Source: RGIG1995 sp045126815
Lineage (GTDB): Bacteria > Bacillota > Clostridia > Oscillospirales > CAG-272
Direction of reading: 5' to 3'
Length of the DNA stretch: 63,786 nt
Assembly (NCBI GenBank): GCA_045126815.1
Contig: JBGVPD010000075.1
Span: 1-63,786 of the forward strand
Both the position numbers and the translations under genes were made by a program. Positions 17,479 through 26,785 of the stretch are shown here, in pieces; within the stretch, counting starts at the first letter, position 1; each line of letters opens with the position of its first letter. Below the pieces are notes generated by a model. That model ran no database searches. It worked only from the letters and a program-made list of their open reading frames with translations, and was not told the DNA's origin.

Positions 17479-18329
17479 AATGATATTTCCTTTCTTTTCT
17501 TATATTCAAATTGTCTCTCATTATTTTTTGAATATATACCGACGTAACTTTCAAAAACATTTAACTCGTGCATTTTTCGTATGTTTTTTCTTTGTAACAG
17601 ATCATCAATATTTTTTGCATGAGCTGTACATATGAGAGATATTCCACAATTTTTACATTCAATAAGTTCTTCAACATCATCATCTATTCCGATCTCGTCA
17701 CAGATTATAATTTCGGGCGACATATTTCGAACGGCTATATCGATCCCATTCTTTTTTGGGTATGAGAAAAAGAAATCAACAGGACACCCTTTATGTAGAC
17801 TATCTACGTATAACTCATTTTTACAATCGATAACAGATATTCTGTGGTTATACGGAGGAGTTGATAAAATCTTTATTATCATCTTTAGAAGAGTTGTTTT
17901 TCCGTAGTTTGGAGGAGAGTAAATAATACAGCTTTTATCATTAGCTATTTTCTTTAACAGGTACGGCGGTAGATCAAATTTTTGTCCGGGCACTCTTATA
18001 TTAATGCCGGTTATAGATGACAAATTCGTTATTATACCGTTTTCGGTAACGGCATTTCCGCACACACCGATCCTGTAACCGTTTTCAAAAGGAATATATC
18101 CGTTTTTTATGCAGTCGAAATATGTATAAACGGAATTTTTACAAAATTTATTTACTGAATATTCGATATCGTTTTTTGTTACTAAGTAGTCTGTAACAAG
18201 ATTTTGAGTTCCCGATGTTATACACAGGGGACATGATTGTCTTAATCTTATTTCGTTTACTAAAGAATATTCTTTTATCTTGTTTTTTACGTCTTCCGTC
18301 AGACATTCAAGTACAGAATTATCAATCAT
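17475..18329 (-). CDS. spoIIIAA: Stage III sporulation protein AA, secretion-type ATPase
   Basis: About 284 residues. The Walker A region reads SPPNYGKTTLLKMI and Walker B IIICDEIG, placing it with SpoIIIAA and the GspE-like ATPases that energise the channel. The start at ATG 18329 is preferred over ATGs at 18347 and 18338: a sigma-E-type promoter at 18352-18380 would start transcription near 18345, downstream of the first ATG, and AAAGGA (18344-18339) is well spaced for 18329. First gene of an eight-gene operon with overlaps or gaps of at most about 75 bases. Walker A lacks the usual leading Gly. Confidence 0.93.
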   Translation of the reverse strand: MIDNSVLECLTEDVKNKIKEYSLVNEIRLRQSCPLCITSGTQNLVTDYLVTKNDIEYSVNKFCKNSVYTYFDCIKNGYIPFENGYRIGVCGNAVTENGIITNLSSITGINIRVPGQKFDLPPYLLKKIANDKSCIIYSPPNYGKTTLLKMIIKILSTPPYNHRISVIDCKNELYVDSLHKGCPVDFFFSYPKKNGIDIAVRNMSPEIIICDEIGIDDDVEELIECKNCGISLICTAHAKNIDDLLQRKNIRKMHELNVFESYVGIYSKNNERQFEYKKRKEISF

Positions 18330-18351
18330 TTTTATCATTCCTTTCACAACA

Positions 18352-18380
18352 ATTATATGTCGGACAATCCTTTATATTAC
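18352..18380 (-). promoter_or_regulatory. Sigma-E-type promoter of spoIIIAA-AH
   Basis: On the minus strand: -35 GTAATATA (plus 18373-18380), 13-base spacer, -10 CATATAAT (plus 18352-18359). The -10 matches the Bacillus sigma-E consensus CATAYAMT fully and the -35 matches GKMATATT at seven of eight. spoIIIA operons are classic sigma-E targets in the mother cell. Confidence 0.75.
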
Positions 18381-18416
18381 AAAGGCGCAAAAAATAAAAA
18401 TAAAAGGGAAAATCCC

Positions 18417-18445
18417 TTTACATATAGTGAAAAAAATGTTATAAT
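18417..18445 (+). promoter_or_regulatory. Sigma-A promoter of the ruvC operon
   Basis: TTTACA (18417-18422), 17-base spacer, TATAAT (18440-18445). It lies back to back with the sigma-E promoter of spoIIIA and is the likely start of the twelve-gene ruvC-to-31904 run. Confidence 0.7.
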
Positions 18446-18475
18446 ATAATGATTTTAAATATAGTGGGAGTTTGT

Positions 18476-18967
18476 ATGATTATATTGGGTATTGACCCCG
18501 GATATGCTATTGTCGGGTACGGTGTAATTGAATATAAAAACATGAAATTTAAGACCTTGGCATACGGCGCTATCACTACTCCTGCGCATACAGATCCGGA
18601 GGCGCGTTTTAAGGTTATTTACGATGAACTTGACACGCTGATAAATATGTATCATCCCGATTGTATGGCTATTGAAGAGTTATTCTTTAACACCAACCAA
18701 AAAACCGCTATCTTGGTTGCAGAAGCAAGAGGTGTAATGCTTTTGTGCGCTGTACATAGAGGGGTAAAGATTTACGAATATACACCGTTACAGGTTAAAC
18801 AGGCGATAGTAGGTTACGGAAGAGCAGAGAAAAAACAAGTAATTGCTATGGTGGTCAATTTCCTTAACCTTGAGAAGAAACCGAAGCTTGACGATACTGC
18901 CGATGCTCTGGCTATTGCCGTTTGTCATGCTCACACTAACGGTTCTTTATTATCTAAATTCCAATAA
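18476..18967 (+). CDS. ruvC: Holliday junction endodeoxyribonuclease RuvC
   Basis: 163 residues from ATG 18476, with GGGAG five bases upstream; an in-frame ATG at 18449 lies within the core promoter region. Catalytic acids are visible: Asp in LGIDPGYAIVGYG, Glu in IEELFF, and the C-terminal DDTADALAIAVCH. It resolves Holliday junctions with RuvAB during recombination repair. First gene of a tight same-strand run. Confidence 0.95.
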   Translation: MIILGIDPGYAIVGYGVIEYKNMKFKTLAYGAITTPAHTDPEARFKVIYDELDTLINMYHPDCMAIEELFFNTNQKTAILVAEARGVMLLCAVHRGVKIYEYTPLQVKQAIVGYGRAEKKQVIAMVVNFLNLEKKPKLDDTADALAIAVCHAHTNGSLLSKFQ

Positions 18968-18979
18968 AGGAGAGTAAAA

Positions 18980-19585
18980 ATGTTTTATCATATTTCAGGT
19001 GAACTTGTTACCGTTGAATCAAATATGGCTGTTATTGATTGTAACGGCGTAGGGTATTGTCTTACCGTAAGTCTTAACACCCAAAGACATCTTACATCTC
19101 CGGGGCAAAAGATAAAACTTTATACTCATTTTTGTGTAAGAGAAGACGGTGTTGAGCTGTTTGGTTTTTACGATTTAGAAGAAAGAGATTGTTTTAAGCT
19201 TCTTATCACGGTTTCGGGGGTTGGTCCTAAGGCTGCGATAAACGTTATGTCGGCTATGACACCCGCAAGTTTTGCTTCAGCGGTTATAAACGGCGATACA
19301 AAATTAATTTCCAAAGCTCAAAACGTCGGAGCTAAGACGGCGGCAAGAATCGTACTTGAATTAAAAGACAAGATTTCAAAGACAGTTTCGGCAGATAGTG
19401 ATGATAATTCTTTTGATGGTATTCCCGTAAATAATAATTCAGAAAAATTATCAGAAGCACAGAATGCGCTTATGGTTTTAGGATATAAACAATCTGAGGC
19501 TTTGTCGGCGTTAAAGGGTATAAACGTTGATGCTTACGAGCTGGAAGATCTAATAAGAGAAGCTTTAAAAAGGCTTATGAGATAA
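18980..19585 (+). CDS. ruvA: Holliday junction branch migration protein RuvA
   Basis: 201 residues: N-terminal OB-fold (MFYHISGELVTVESN), two helix-hairpin-helix motifs (LLITVSGVGPKAAINVMS and LISKAQNVGAKTAARIVLELKDK), and the C-terminal domain III that binds RuvB. Twelve bases after ruvC with AAAGGAGAG. Confidence 0.96.
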   Translation: MFYHISGELVTVESNMAVIDCNGVGYCLTVSLNTQRHLTSPGQKIKLYTHFCVREDGVELFGFYDLEERDCFKLLITVSGVGPKAAINVMSAMTPASFASAVINGDTKLISKAQNVGAKTAARIVLELKDKISKTVSADSDDNSFDGIPVNNNSEKLSEAQNALMVLGYKQSEALSALKGINVDAYELEDLIREALKRLMR

Positions 19586-19598
19586 ATCAGGAGGTAAT

Positions 19599-20663
19599 AT
19601 GTTTAACGAAGAATTTGATACAGAATTTGAAAACCGTATTATGTCTACCTCCTATACAGAAGAAGACTCATCTACGGAAGTCAGCCTCAGACCTACAAGT
19701 CTTTCTGAATATGTCGGACAGATTAAAGTTAAAGAAAACCTTAAGGTTTATATTGAAGCTGCAAAACAAAGAGGAGACGTACTTGACCACGTTTTACTTT
19801 ACGGACCTCCCGGACTCGGAAAAACTACTTTGGCTTCAATTATTGCAAACGAGATGGGGGTTAATATCAGAATAACCTCCGGACCTGCTATCGAAAAGCA
19901 GGGGGATTTAGCAGCACTCCTTACCAACCTTGGTGAAAATGATATTTTGTTTATTGACGAAATACATAGACTAAACAGATCGGTTGAAGAAATATTATAT
20001 CCTGCGCTTGAAGATTATGCGTTAGATATTATTATCGGAAAAGGACCTGCAGCGAGAAGTATAAGACTCCCTCTCCCAAAGTTTACGCTTATCGGCGCTA
20101 CAACGAGAGCAGGTCAGCTTTCCACGCCTTTAAGAGATAGATTTGGAGTTATATCAAAACTCGAGATGTATACTCCGGATGAGTTAGCGCAGATCGTCAC
20201 AAGAAGCGCGGGCTTGCTCGGTGTTGATATTGACGAAGACGGTGCTTATGAAATAGCCTCCCGTTCAAGAGGAACTCCTCGTATTGCAAACAGACTTTTG
20301 AAGAGAGTTCGCGATTTCGCTCAAGTTAAAGGCGATGGTAAGATCACCCTTGATATTGCACAGTATGCTTTAAACATGCTCGAGATAGACGAACTCGGAC
20401 TTGATAACGTAGACAGACGAATGATGGAAACCATTATTAATATTTATAACGGCGGACCTGTTGGTCTTGAGACGCTTTCTGCAACCATCGGCGAAGAAGC
20501 GGTAACCATTGAAGATGTTTATGAGCCCTATTTGATGCAGATAGGTTTTATAAGCCGTACGCTTCGCGGCAGATGTGTAACAAAGCTTGGTTATGACCAT
20601 TTAGGTATACCTTATAAGCAAAGTACCGATAACGTACAGTTATCTATTGATGATGTTGAATAA
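19599..20663 (+). CDS. ruvB: Holliday junction branch migration ATPase RuvB
   Basis: 354 residues. Walker A GPPGLGKTTLA, Walker B LFIDEIHRLN, sensor GATTRAGQLSTPLRDRF, and the C-terminal winged helix ending in the RTLRGRCVTKLGYDHLG segment. A hexameric motor that drives branch migration with RuvA. Thirteen bases after ruvA, SD TCAGGAGG. Confidence 0.97.
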   Translation: MFNEEFDTEFENRIMSTSYTEEDSSTEVSLRPTSLSEYVGQIKVKENLKVYIEAAKQRGDVLDHVLLYGPPGLGKTTLASIIANEMGVNIRITSGPAIEKQGDLAALLTNLGENDILFIDEIHRLNRSVEEILYPALEDYALDIIIGKGPAARSIRLPLPKFTLIGATTRAGQLSTPLRDRFGVISKLEMYTPDELAQIVTRSAGLLGVDIDEDGAYEIASRSRGTPRIANRLLKRVRDFAQVKGDGKITLDIAQYALNMLEIDELGLDNVDRRMMETIINIYNGGPVGLETLSATIGEEAVTIEDVYEPYLMQIGFISRTLRGRCVTKLGYDHLGIPYKQSTDNVQLSIDDVE

Positions 20664-20683
20664 AACGGATACGAGGGATATAA

Positions 20684-21553
20684 ATGCGTAATACGAATAA
20701 TTGGACTGAATATGAATTGCTTGATACAAGTGATGGAGAACGCCTTGAAAGATGGGGGAAATACATTCTTGTCAGACCTGATCCTCAGGTAATTTGGAAA
20801 GGCATGAAAAAACACCCAAAATGGAAAACTCCACACGCAGTTTATTCCAGATCTAAGTCGGGCGGAGGAGCATGGAACAATAATAAACTTCCTGAAATGT
20901 GGAGTATTAGCTACGAGAAGCTCGGACTTAAATTTATGATTAAGCCTATGGGATTTAAGCATACCGGACTTTTTCCCGAACAGGCTGTTAACTGGGAAAA
21001 AATGTACGATCTTATTAAAAATGCAGGACGTCCCATTAAGGTTTTGAATTTATTTGCGTATACAGGCGGAGCTACAGTTGCCTGCGCTAAGGCAGGAGCT
21101 TCTGTTGTTCACGTTGATGCATCAAAGGGAATGACAATACAAGCAAAAGAAAATGCAAAGTTGTCGGGACTTGAAAATGCTCCTATCAGATATATCGTTG
21201 ACGACTGTCAAAAATTTGTTGAAAGAGAAATACGCAGGGGAAATAAGTATGATGCCATTATAATGGATCCTCCTTCATACGGCAGAGGCCCCGGTGGAGA
21301 AGTATGGAAGCTTGAAGATTGTATCGGCGATTTTATAAATAAAGCTTCGTGTATATTAAGCGACAGACCGCTTTTTATGTTGGTTAACTCATATACAACA
21401 GGACTTTCTCCGGCGGCAGTCGGATATATATTAAACACGACATTGAAATCAAGATTTGGAGGAAGAACCGAACTTGACGAGATCGGACTGAAGGTAACAC
21501 AAACAGGAGAAGTTCTCCCTTGCGGAGCGTCATCTTTCTATATTGGAGAGTAA
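20684..21553 (+). CDS. Class I SAM-dependent methyltransferase (RlmI/COG1092-like)
   Basis: 289 residues. SAM-binding LNLFAYTGGATVACAKAGA, the acidic loop VVHVDASKGM, and the catalytic IMDPPSYGRGPGGEVW (DPPSYGRG type). This matches the SAM methyltransferases related to the 23S rRNA m5C enzyme RlmI, but without an N-terminal PUA domain, so RNA or another substrate remains open. In operon between ruvB and ecfA1. Confidence 0.8.
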   Translation: MRNTNNWTEYELLDTSDGERLERWGKYILVRPDPQVIWKGMKKHPKWKTPHAVYSRSKSGGGAWNNNKLPEMWSISYEKLGLKFMIKPMGFKHTGLFPEQAVNWEKMYDLIKNAGRPIKVLNLFAYTGGATVACAKAGASVVHVDASKGMTIQAKENAKLSGLENAPIRYIVDDCQKFVEREIRRGNKYDAIIMDPPSYGRGPGGEVWKLEDCIGDFINKASCILSDRPLFMLVNSYTTGLSPAAVGYILNTTLKSRFGGRTELDEIGLKVTQTGEVLPCGASSFYIGE

Positions 21554-21556
21554 TAA

Positions 21557-22414
21557 ATGGGAAATCCTTTCATAAAAGTTGAAAACGTATGTTTCAGCTA
21601 TAAAAATGAATTTGATAATGATGTCAATGTTCTCAATAACATTTCTTTTGAAGTAAAAAAAGGAGAGTTTGTTGCAATTCTCGGTCATAACGGTTCGGGA
21701 AAATCTACCTTAGCTAAACTCCTTAATCTTATTCTGACGCCTAACAGCGGAAAGATATATATTGACAACAAGGACATTACTTCGGAAAATATAACCGAAG
21801 ATGAAATATACGATGTAAGACAGCGTATAGGTATGGTTTTTCAAAATCCGGATAACCAGCTTGTATCATCTGTAGTCGAAGAAGATGTTGCTTTTGGGCC
21901 TGAAAACTTAGGCGTATCTCCCGAAGAAATAAGAAGAAGAGTAGATAACGCTCTACAAGAAGTTGGCATGTCAGATTTTTCAAAGCATGCGCCGTCACAG
22001 TTATCGGGAGGACAAAAACAGAGAATTGCAATCGCGGGGATTATTGCTATGATGCCCGACTGTATCGTGTTTGATGAAGCAACTTCTATGCTTGATCCAT
22101 CGGGTCGCAAAGAGGTTATGTACTCCATCGAGAAATTAAACAAAGAAAAGGGAATTACTATTCTCCATATCACTCACAATATGACTGAAGCCATTAACGC
22201 TGACAGAGTTATCGTTATAAACGACGGACGCGTTTGCATGGATGATGTACCTAAAAAAGTGTTTTCAAACGTTGCAAAACTTCATGAGATAGGACTTGAT
22301 GTACCTCAGGTTACCGAGTTGATTTACGAACTGAAAACAAACGGGATCGAACTTCCCGATGATATTATCGATTTAGACGAAGGGGCGGAAGCTATAGCTT
22401 CTATGTTCAGATAA
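21557..22414 (+). CDS. ecfA1: Energy-coupling factor transporter ATPase EcfA1
   Basis: 285 residues. Walker A GHNGSGKSTLAK, Q-loop FQNPDNQLVSSVVEEDVAFGPEN, signature LSGGQKQRIAIAG, Walker B IVFDEATSMLD. The NPDNQ Q-loop is typical of EcfA1. With EcfA2 and EcfT it forms the shared module that powers vitamin or metal uptake through interchangeable S components; none of these lies in the window. Three bases after the methyltransferase, and its stop abuts ecfA2. Confidence 0.95.
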   Translation: MGNPFIKVENVCFSYKNEFDNDVNVLNNISFEVKKGEFVAILGHNGSGKSTLAKLLNLILTPNSGKIYIDNKDITSENITEDEIYDVRQRIGMVFQNPDNQLVSSVVEEDVAFGPENLGVSPEEIRRRVDNALQEVGMSDFSKHAPSQLSGGQKQRIAIAGIIAMMPDCIVFDEATSMLDPSGRKEVMYSIEKLNKEKGITILHITHNMTEAINADRVIVINDGRVCMDDVPKKVFSNVAKLHEIGLDVPQVTELIYELKTNGIELPDDIIDLDEGAEAIASMFR

Positions 22415-23278
22415 ATGGCTAGTTTAAGTTTATCAAATGTTTCATATATTTACAGTCCTAACACCCCTTTTGAAAAAAAGGCTTTAGACGATGTTTCTCT
22501 TTCTTTTAAAGAGGGTGTTATAACGGGATTGATCGGACATACGGGCTCCGGCAAATCAACCCTGGTACAGCTTTTAAACGGACTGAATAAGCCAACAAGC
22601 GGAACTGTTTTTTTAGACGGTGTTGACATTTGGGAAAACCCAAAAGATATTACGTCTGTAAGATATAAAGTCGGACTTGTTATGCAGTATCCCGAATATC
22701 AGCTTTTCGAGGAAACCGTAAAGAAAGATATTGAATACGGTCCAAGAAATATGCATCTTTCTGAAGATGAAATAGAAAAACGTGTGAAAGAAGCAGCGTT
22801 TTTCTGCGGTATTACGGAAGACCTGTTTGAAAAATCTCCATTTGATCTTTCGGGGGGACAAAAAAGACGTGTGGCTATCGCCGGAGTTATGGCGATGAAT
22901 CCTCAAATTCTGATACTTGACGAACCGGCTGCAGGCCTTGATCCTATAGGCAGGGAAGAGATCTTGGGAGGTATTCGTACATTCCAAAAAGAAACGAACA
23001 CAACTGTAATAATCGTTAGTCACAGTATGGAGGATATGGCTGTTTACTGCGACGAAATAATTGTTATGAATAAATCAAAAGTATATATGTCGGGTAAAAC
23101 GAGGGATATATTTGCTGAAGCAGACAAGCTTATATCCGTAGGACTCGATGTTCCTCAAATCACCCACTTAATCAAAAAAATACGCAAAATGGGCATTGAT
23201 ATTCCCGAAAACATTTTCACCGTTGATGAGGCGAGAAAATCTATTCTGTCTCTTTTTGAGAGGACGGTGAAGAAATGA
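22415..23278 (+). CDS. ecfA2: Energy-coupling factor transporter ATPase EcfA2
   Basis: 287 residues. Walker A GHTGSGKSTLVQ, Q-loop MQYPEYQLFEETVKKDIEYGP, signature LSGGQKRRVAIAG, Walker B ILILDEPAAGLD. The YPEYQLFE Q-loop is the EcfA2 form. The ATG follows the ecfA1 stop directly and its own stop overlaps ecfT by 4 bp. Confidence 0.95.
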   Translation: MASLSLSNVSYIYSPNTPFEKKALDDVSLSFKEGVITGLIGHTGSGKSTLVQLLNGLNKPTSGTVFLDGVDIWENPKDITSVRYKVGLVMQYPEYQLFEETVKKDIEYGPRNMHLSEDEIEKRVKEAAFFCGITEDLFEKSPFDLSGGQKRRVAIAGVMAMNPQILILDEPAAGLDPIGREEILGGIRTFQKETNTTVIIVSHSMEDMAVYCDEIIVMNKSKVYMSGKTRDIFAEADKLISVGLDVPQITHLIKKIRKMGIDIPENIFTVDEARKSILSLFERTVKK

Positions 23279-24096
23279 TCAAGGATATTACTTTAGGTCA
23301 ATATTTTCCCGGTAATTCTATATTGCATAAACTCGATCCAAGAATGAAGATTATTTTAACGTTATTTTATATCGTATTGATCTTCCTAGCAAAATCGCTT
23401 ATTTCGTATATATTGTTGATTGGATTCGTTGTATTTCTTTTTGCTATCAGCCAATTGCCCGTAAAACCGGTTTTAAAAGGGATAAAACCTGTTTTATTTG
23501 TTATAACGTTTACAGCAATCATAAACATATTCTGGACAAAAGGCGATAACTTGCTTGTTGATTGGGGTTTTATCAAGATTTATTTTGAAGGTATCTTATT
23601 TGCTCTTTATATGTTAATAAGAATTGTTACTCTTATAACGGGTACGAGTATTTTGTTGACCTATACGACGTCACCGATTGATATAACGGATGGTATTGAG
23701 CAGCTTCTTTCTCCCTTGAAAAAGATAAATCTGCCCGTCCATGAGTTTTCAATGATGATGTCAATAGCTTTAAGATTTATACCCACACTTATTGAAGAAA
23801 CCGATAAAATCATGAATGCGCAAAAAGCGAGAGGCGCTGACTTTTCGTCAAGTAAATTACTCGAAAGAGCAAAATCGTTAATTCCGGTTCTTATCCCTCT
23901 TTTTGTTTCTTCAATAAGAAGAGCCGATGACTTAGCGACTGCTATGGAGTGTCGTTGCTACAGAGGCGGAAGCGGCAGAACAAGAATGAAATCATTGAAA
24001 TACAGCAGATACGATTTTATAATGCTTGCCGTTCTTTCATTATTTGCTGTCGTGATCATTTTGGTGAATATTTATATACCGATGTTTGTGCTGTAA
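23275..24096 (+). CDS. ecfT: Energy-coupling factor transporter transmembrane protein EcfT
   Basis: 273 residues with five to six membrane spans and the two cytosolic coupling-helix signatures, QKARGADF and AMECRCYRGGSGRT (Ala-Arg-Gly motifs that grip the two ATPases). The opening DITLGQYFPGNSILHKLDPRMKI is typical of EcfT. Completes ecfA1A2T. Confidence 0.95.
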   Translation: MIKDITLGQYFPGNSILHKLDPRMKIILTLFYIVLIFLAKSLISYILLIGFVVFLFAISQLPVKPVLKGIKPVLFVITFTAIINIFWTKGDNLLVDWGFIKIYFEGILFALYMLIRIVTLITGTSILLTYTTSPIDITDGIEQLLSPLKKINLPVHEFSMMMSIALRFIPTLIEETDKIMNAQKARGADFSSSKLLERAKSLIPVLIPLFVSSIRRADDLATAMECRCYRGGSGRTRMKSLKYSRYDFIMLAVLSLFAVVIILVNIYIPMFVL

Positions 24097-24114
24097 ATTA
24101 TAGGAGAAATTAAT

Positions 24115-24852
24115 GTGAAGATCGTGCTGAGATTAGCATACAACGGGAAAAGATATTCCGGTTGGCAGGTGCAAAATAACGCTGTTACAATACAAGAAAC
24201 TTTGCAGGATGCTATATTAGCTGTATTTGGTGAGCGTTATCCGGTTACCGGATGCAGCAGAACAGACAGCGGCGTTCATGCAAATGATTTTTGTTGCTCC
24301 GTTAATTTACCTATTGAAACCAACATTCCCGAAGATAAGATACCGATAGCGTTAAATCATCATTTACCAAATGATATTTCTGTTTTATCCGCAAGATATA
24401 CCGATGATAATTTCCATGCTCGATACGATGTTAAATACAAGGAATATGAATATCTTATCTGGAACAGCCCGATAAGAAACCCATTTAATGATAATCTTGT
24501 GTACGAATACCCTAAAAAACTTGATGAGAACGTTATGAAAAATGCTGCGAAGTTATTTATTGGCAAACACGATTTTGCTTCATTTATGTCCTCAGGATCA
24601 AGTGTTGAAAATACAGTCAGAGATATAAAATATTTTAACGTCATCCGAGAAAACGACATCATTAAGATCAATGTTGCAGCTGACGGCTTCTTATATAATA
24701 TGGTCAGAATACTTGTTGGTACGTTGATAGAGGTGTCCGAAGGAAAAATCTCAGAAAAAGATATACCCGAAATTATTAATTCAAAAGATAGAAAAAAAGC
24801 AGGGTTTACAGCCCCGCCGCAAGGTTTGTATTTAAACAAAGTAGTTTATTAA
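24115..24852 (+). CDS. truA: tRNA pseudouridine(38-40) synthase TruA
   Basis: 245 residues. Catalytic Asp in GCSRTDSGVHA; substrate-binding FHARYDVKYKEYEYLIWN. It modifies U38-U40 of tRNA anticodon arms. The start is GTG 24115, with TAGGAG ten bases upstream; the overlapping ATG is followed immediately by TGA and cannot be used. ecfA1A2T-truA is the standard Firmicutes order. Confidence 0.95.
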   Translation: MKIVLRLAYNGKRYSGWQVQNNAVTIQETLQDAILAVFGERYPVTGCSRTDSGVHANDFCCSVNLPIETNIPEDKIPIALNHHLPNDISVLSARYTDDNFHARYDVKYKEYEYLIWNSPIRNPFNDNLVYEYPKKLDENVMKNAAKLFIGKHDFASFMSSGSSVENTVRDIKYFNVIRENDIIKINVAADGFLYNMVRILVGTLIEVSEGKISEKDIPEIINSKDRKKAGFTAPPQGLYLNKVVY

Positions 24853-24862
24853 GGAGATAAAT

Positions 24863-26071
24863 ATGCTTCCTGTTCGTCAAAAAGACAATCAAATAAAGGT
24901 TCAGGATAAGAAGAGTGTAAATCCGTATTATCTTGTAATGTCAGGCAGATTTAAGACCGCTAAATATATAACACTTTGCGTTCTTGTTTTGTTTTTGCTG
25001 ACGTCTGTTATTTTGTTCAGAAGCGAGATCACACTCGAGAATTTACGCTATCTTTTTAAGGATTTTGAGTTTGGAGATAACGTAAACGTAGGCGCGAACG
25101 ATACTATTACGTTCGACTCTGACGTACAAGTAAATTTCGATATGTTTAAAGGCGATCTTGTTATAGCCGGAAGTTCAAACTTTTATCTTACCGATTTGCA
25201 GGGAAACAAAAGACTTAACGAAAAAAGTATGTATTCAAATCCCGTTATAGTCAGTGGAGAAAAGTACTTACTTGTTTATGGGTTAAGTGAATACAGTTAC
25301 TCAATATATAACACGTTCTCGATGCTTCATACGGAAACTTTTGATTATCCGATTTCAGCTGCAGCTGTTAGCGACAAGGGAATGTATGCTATAGTTACAA
25401 GATCTGCAAAATATCGATCAGTAGTTCATTTATACAATGAAAACTTTGAATGTATAGGCGTTGTATCAAAGGATAAATACGTCATAGACGTTCAATTTAA
25501 CCAAAACAGTACCGAATTGCTTATTACATCCGTATTTTCAAAAGACGGAAAGTTCTGTACGGAGTTAGTAAATTATGCCCCGTATTCAGATAAGCACAAG
25601 TCGCTCGTTGAGGTTGAAAACTCTATGCCTTTAAAAACGGGTTATAACAGACACAACGGATATTCCATCGTGTTTGATAATAAAATAGAATTTTATAACA
25701 ATACCGCAAATTTAGTCAACACATTTGATTTTTCATCAGATATAATCCCCTTGGTTGTAGAGATATGCCAAGATTACACGATCATCGTATACAATAAAAA
25801 TATTGTAGGTGATGATATAGAAATTATGGTTTTTGACACAGATGGAAATCTGGTAAAAAGTACCGACGCAAACGGTCAGCCGAAAAAGATAAAACACTAT
25901 AAAGAAAGTATATATGTTTTGCTTGACGGCAATATTTGCAGATTTAATTTATCAGATAAATCAATACAGTATTTCAAAACAGAAAAAAATCCGTGTGATT
26001 TACATATAATAGATGAGAACACGGCTCTCGTATGTTTTTTAAATCACACCACGAAAGTAAATTTAGATTGA
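24863..26071 (+). CDS. DUF5711-like membrane-anchored beta-propeller protein
   Basis: 402 residues. A cytosolic N-terminus of about 35 residues, one membrane span (YITLCVLVLFLLTSVILF), then a long extracytoplasmic part with regular beta-strand blocks that resemble WD40/propeller blades (DLVIAGSSNFYLTDLQGN, CIGVVSKDKYVIDVQFNQ). The pattern fits DUF5711, an uncharacterised Clostridia family, recalled and not searched. Ten bases after truA with AAGGAG. Its neighbour on the other side is a CvpA-family protein. Function unknown; an envelope role is likely from topology. Confidence 0.65.
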   Translation: MLPVRQKDNQIKVQDKKSVNPYYLVMSGRFKTAKYITLCVLVLFLLTSVILFRSEITLENLRYLFKDFEFGDNVNVGANDTITFDSDVQVNFDMFKGDLVIAGSSNFYLTDLQGNKRLNEKSMYSNPVIVSGEKYLLVYGLSEYSYSIYNTFSMLHTETFDYPISAAAVSDKGMYAIVTRSAKYRSVVHLYNENFECIGVVSKDKYVIDVQFNQNSTELLITSVFSKDGKFCTELVNYAPYSDKHKSLVEVENSMPLKTGYNRHNGYSIVFDNKIEFYNNTANLVNTFDFSSDIIPLVVEICQDYTIIVYNKNIVGDDIEIMVFDTDGNLVKSTDANGQPKKIKHYKESIYVLLDGNICRFNLSDKSIQYFKTEKNPCDLHIIDENTALVCFLNHTTKVNLD

Positions 26072-26089
26072 TTTGCGAAAGGATATTAT

Positions 26090-26767
26090 ATGGCTATTGC
26101 TCTTGATATAATTGTTCTTCTGATTGTATTGGCAACTTTTGTTTCTGTTGTTAAAAAGGGGTTTGTAAGAACGGTTCTTGACCTTGCTTCATTCATATGT
26201 GCATGGTTGGCTGCAAAATTCTTTTCTCCTTCGCTGTCAGGATTTTTCTACGACGGACTTTCAAAAAATATATCCGACAGTATAAACAGAGTTATTTCCG
26301 AACAGATCGAAAAAAACAGTTTACCTGAACCTTTATATGAAAATAATTTGTCAAACCTTCTTGATAGATATAACATAGACATTAATCTTGACTCTGTTAA
26401 CAATGCGGTTGACGGAGTAGTAGAAAACACGGTGCATACTATATCTAATTATTTAATATCGATTCTATCTTATGTACTTGCGTTTATAGTGATTTTTGTT
26501 TTGGTTTTGATTGCTTTCAAAATCGCATCAGTGTTATTGGGCGGTATCTTTAAGTTGCCCATACTTAACACGTTAAATAAAACGTTAGCTATTATACTTG
26601 CCATAATTATGTCAGTTGTATATTTGCTTTTGTTTATAGCTTTGATGCAGATAATTATGCCTTTTCTTATGTCTGTATATCCACAATCGTTTAATGATAC
26701 GGTTATTGGTAATACTGTGATATTTGAATATTTATATAACTTCGAATGGCTTAAATTTTTTTGTTAA
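26090..26767 (+). CDS. CvpA-family membrane protein
   Basis: 225 residues. The opening IALDIIVLLIVLATFVSVVKKGFVRTVLDL with the following FxxxWLAAKF is the CvpA (colicin V production/YshB) signature. It has four membrane spans, two N-terminal and two C-terminal, separated by an extracellular loop rich in Asn and Ser. CvpA proteins contribute to envelope integrity in several bacteria. Same operon, 18 bases from each neighbour. Confidence 0.8.
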   Translation: MAIALDIIVLLIVLATFVSVVKKGFVRTVLDLASFICAWLAAKFFSPSLSGFFYDGLSKNISDSINRVISEQIEKNSLPEPLYENNLSNLLDRYNIDINLDSVNNAVDGVVENTVHTISNYLISILSYVLAFIVIFVLVLIAFKIASVLLGGIFKLPILNTLNKTLAIILAIIMSVVYLLLFIALMQIIMPFLMSVYPQSFNDTVIGNTVIFEYLYNFEWLKFFC

Positions 26768-26785
26768 ATTATTATAGGTGATATT

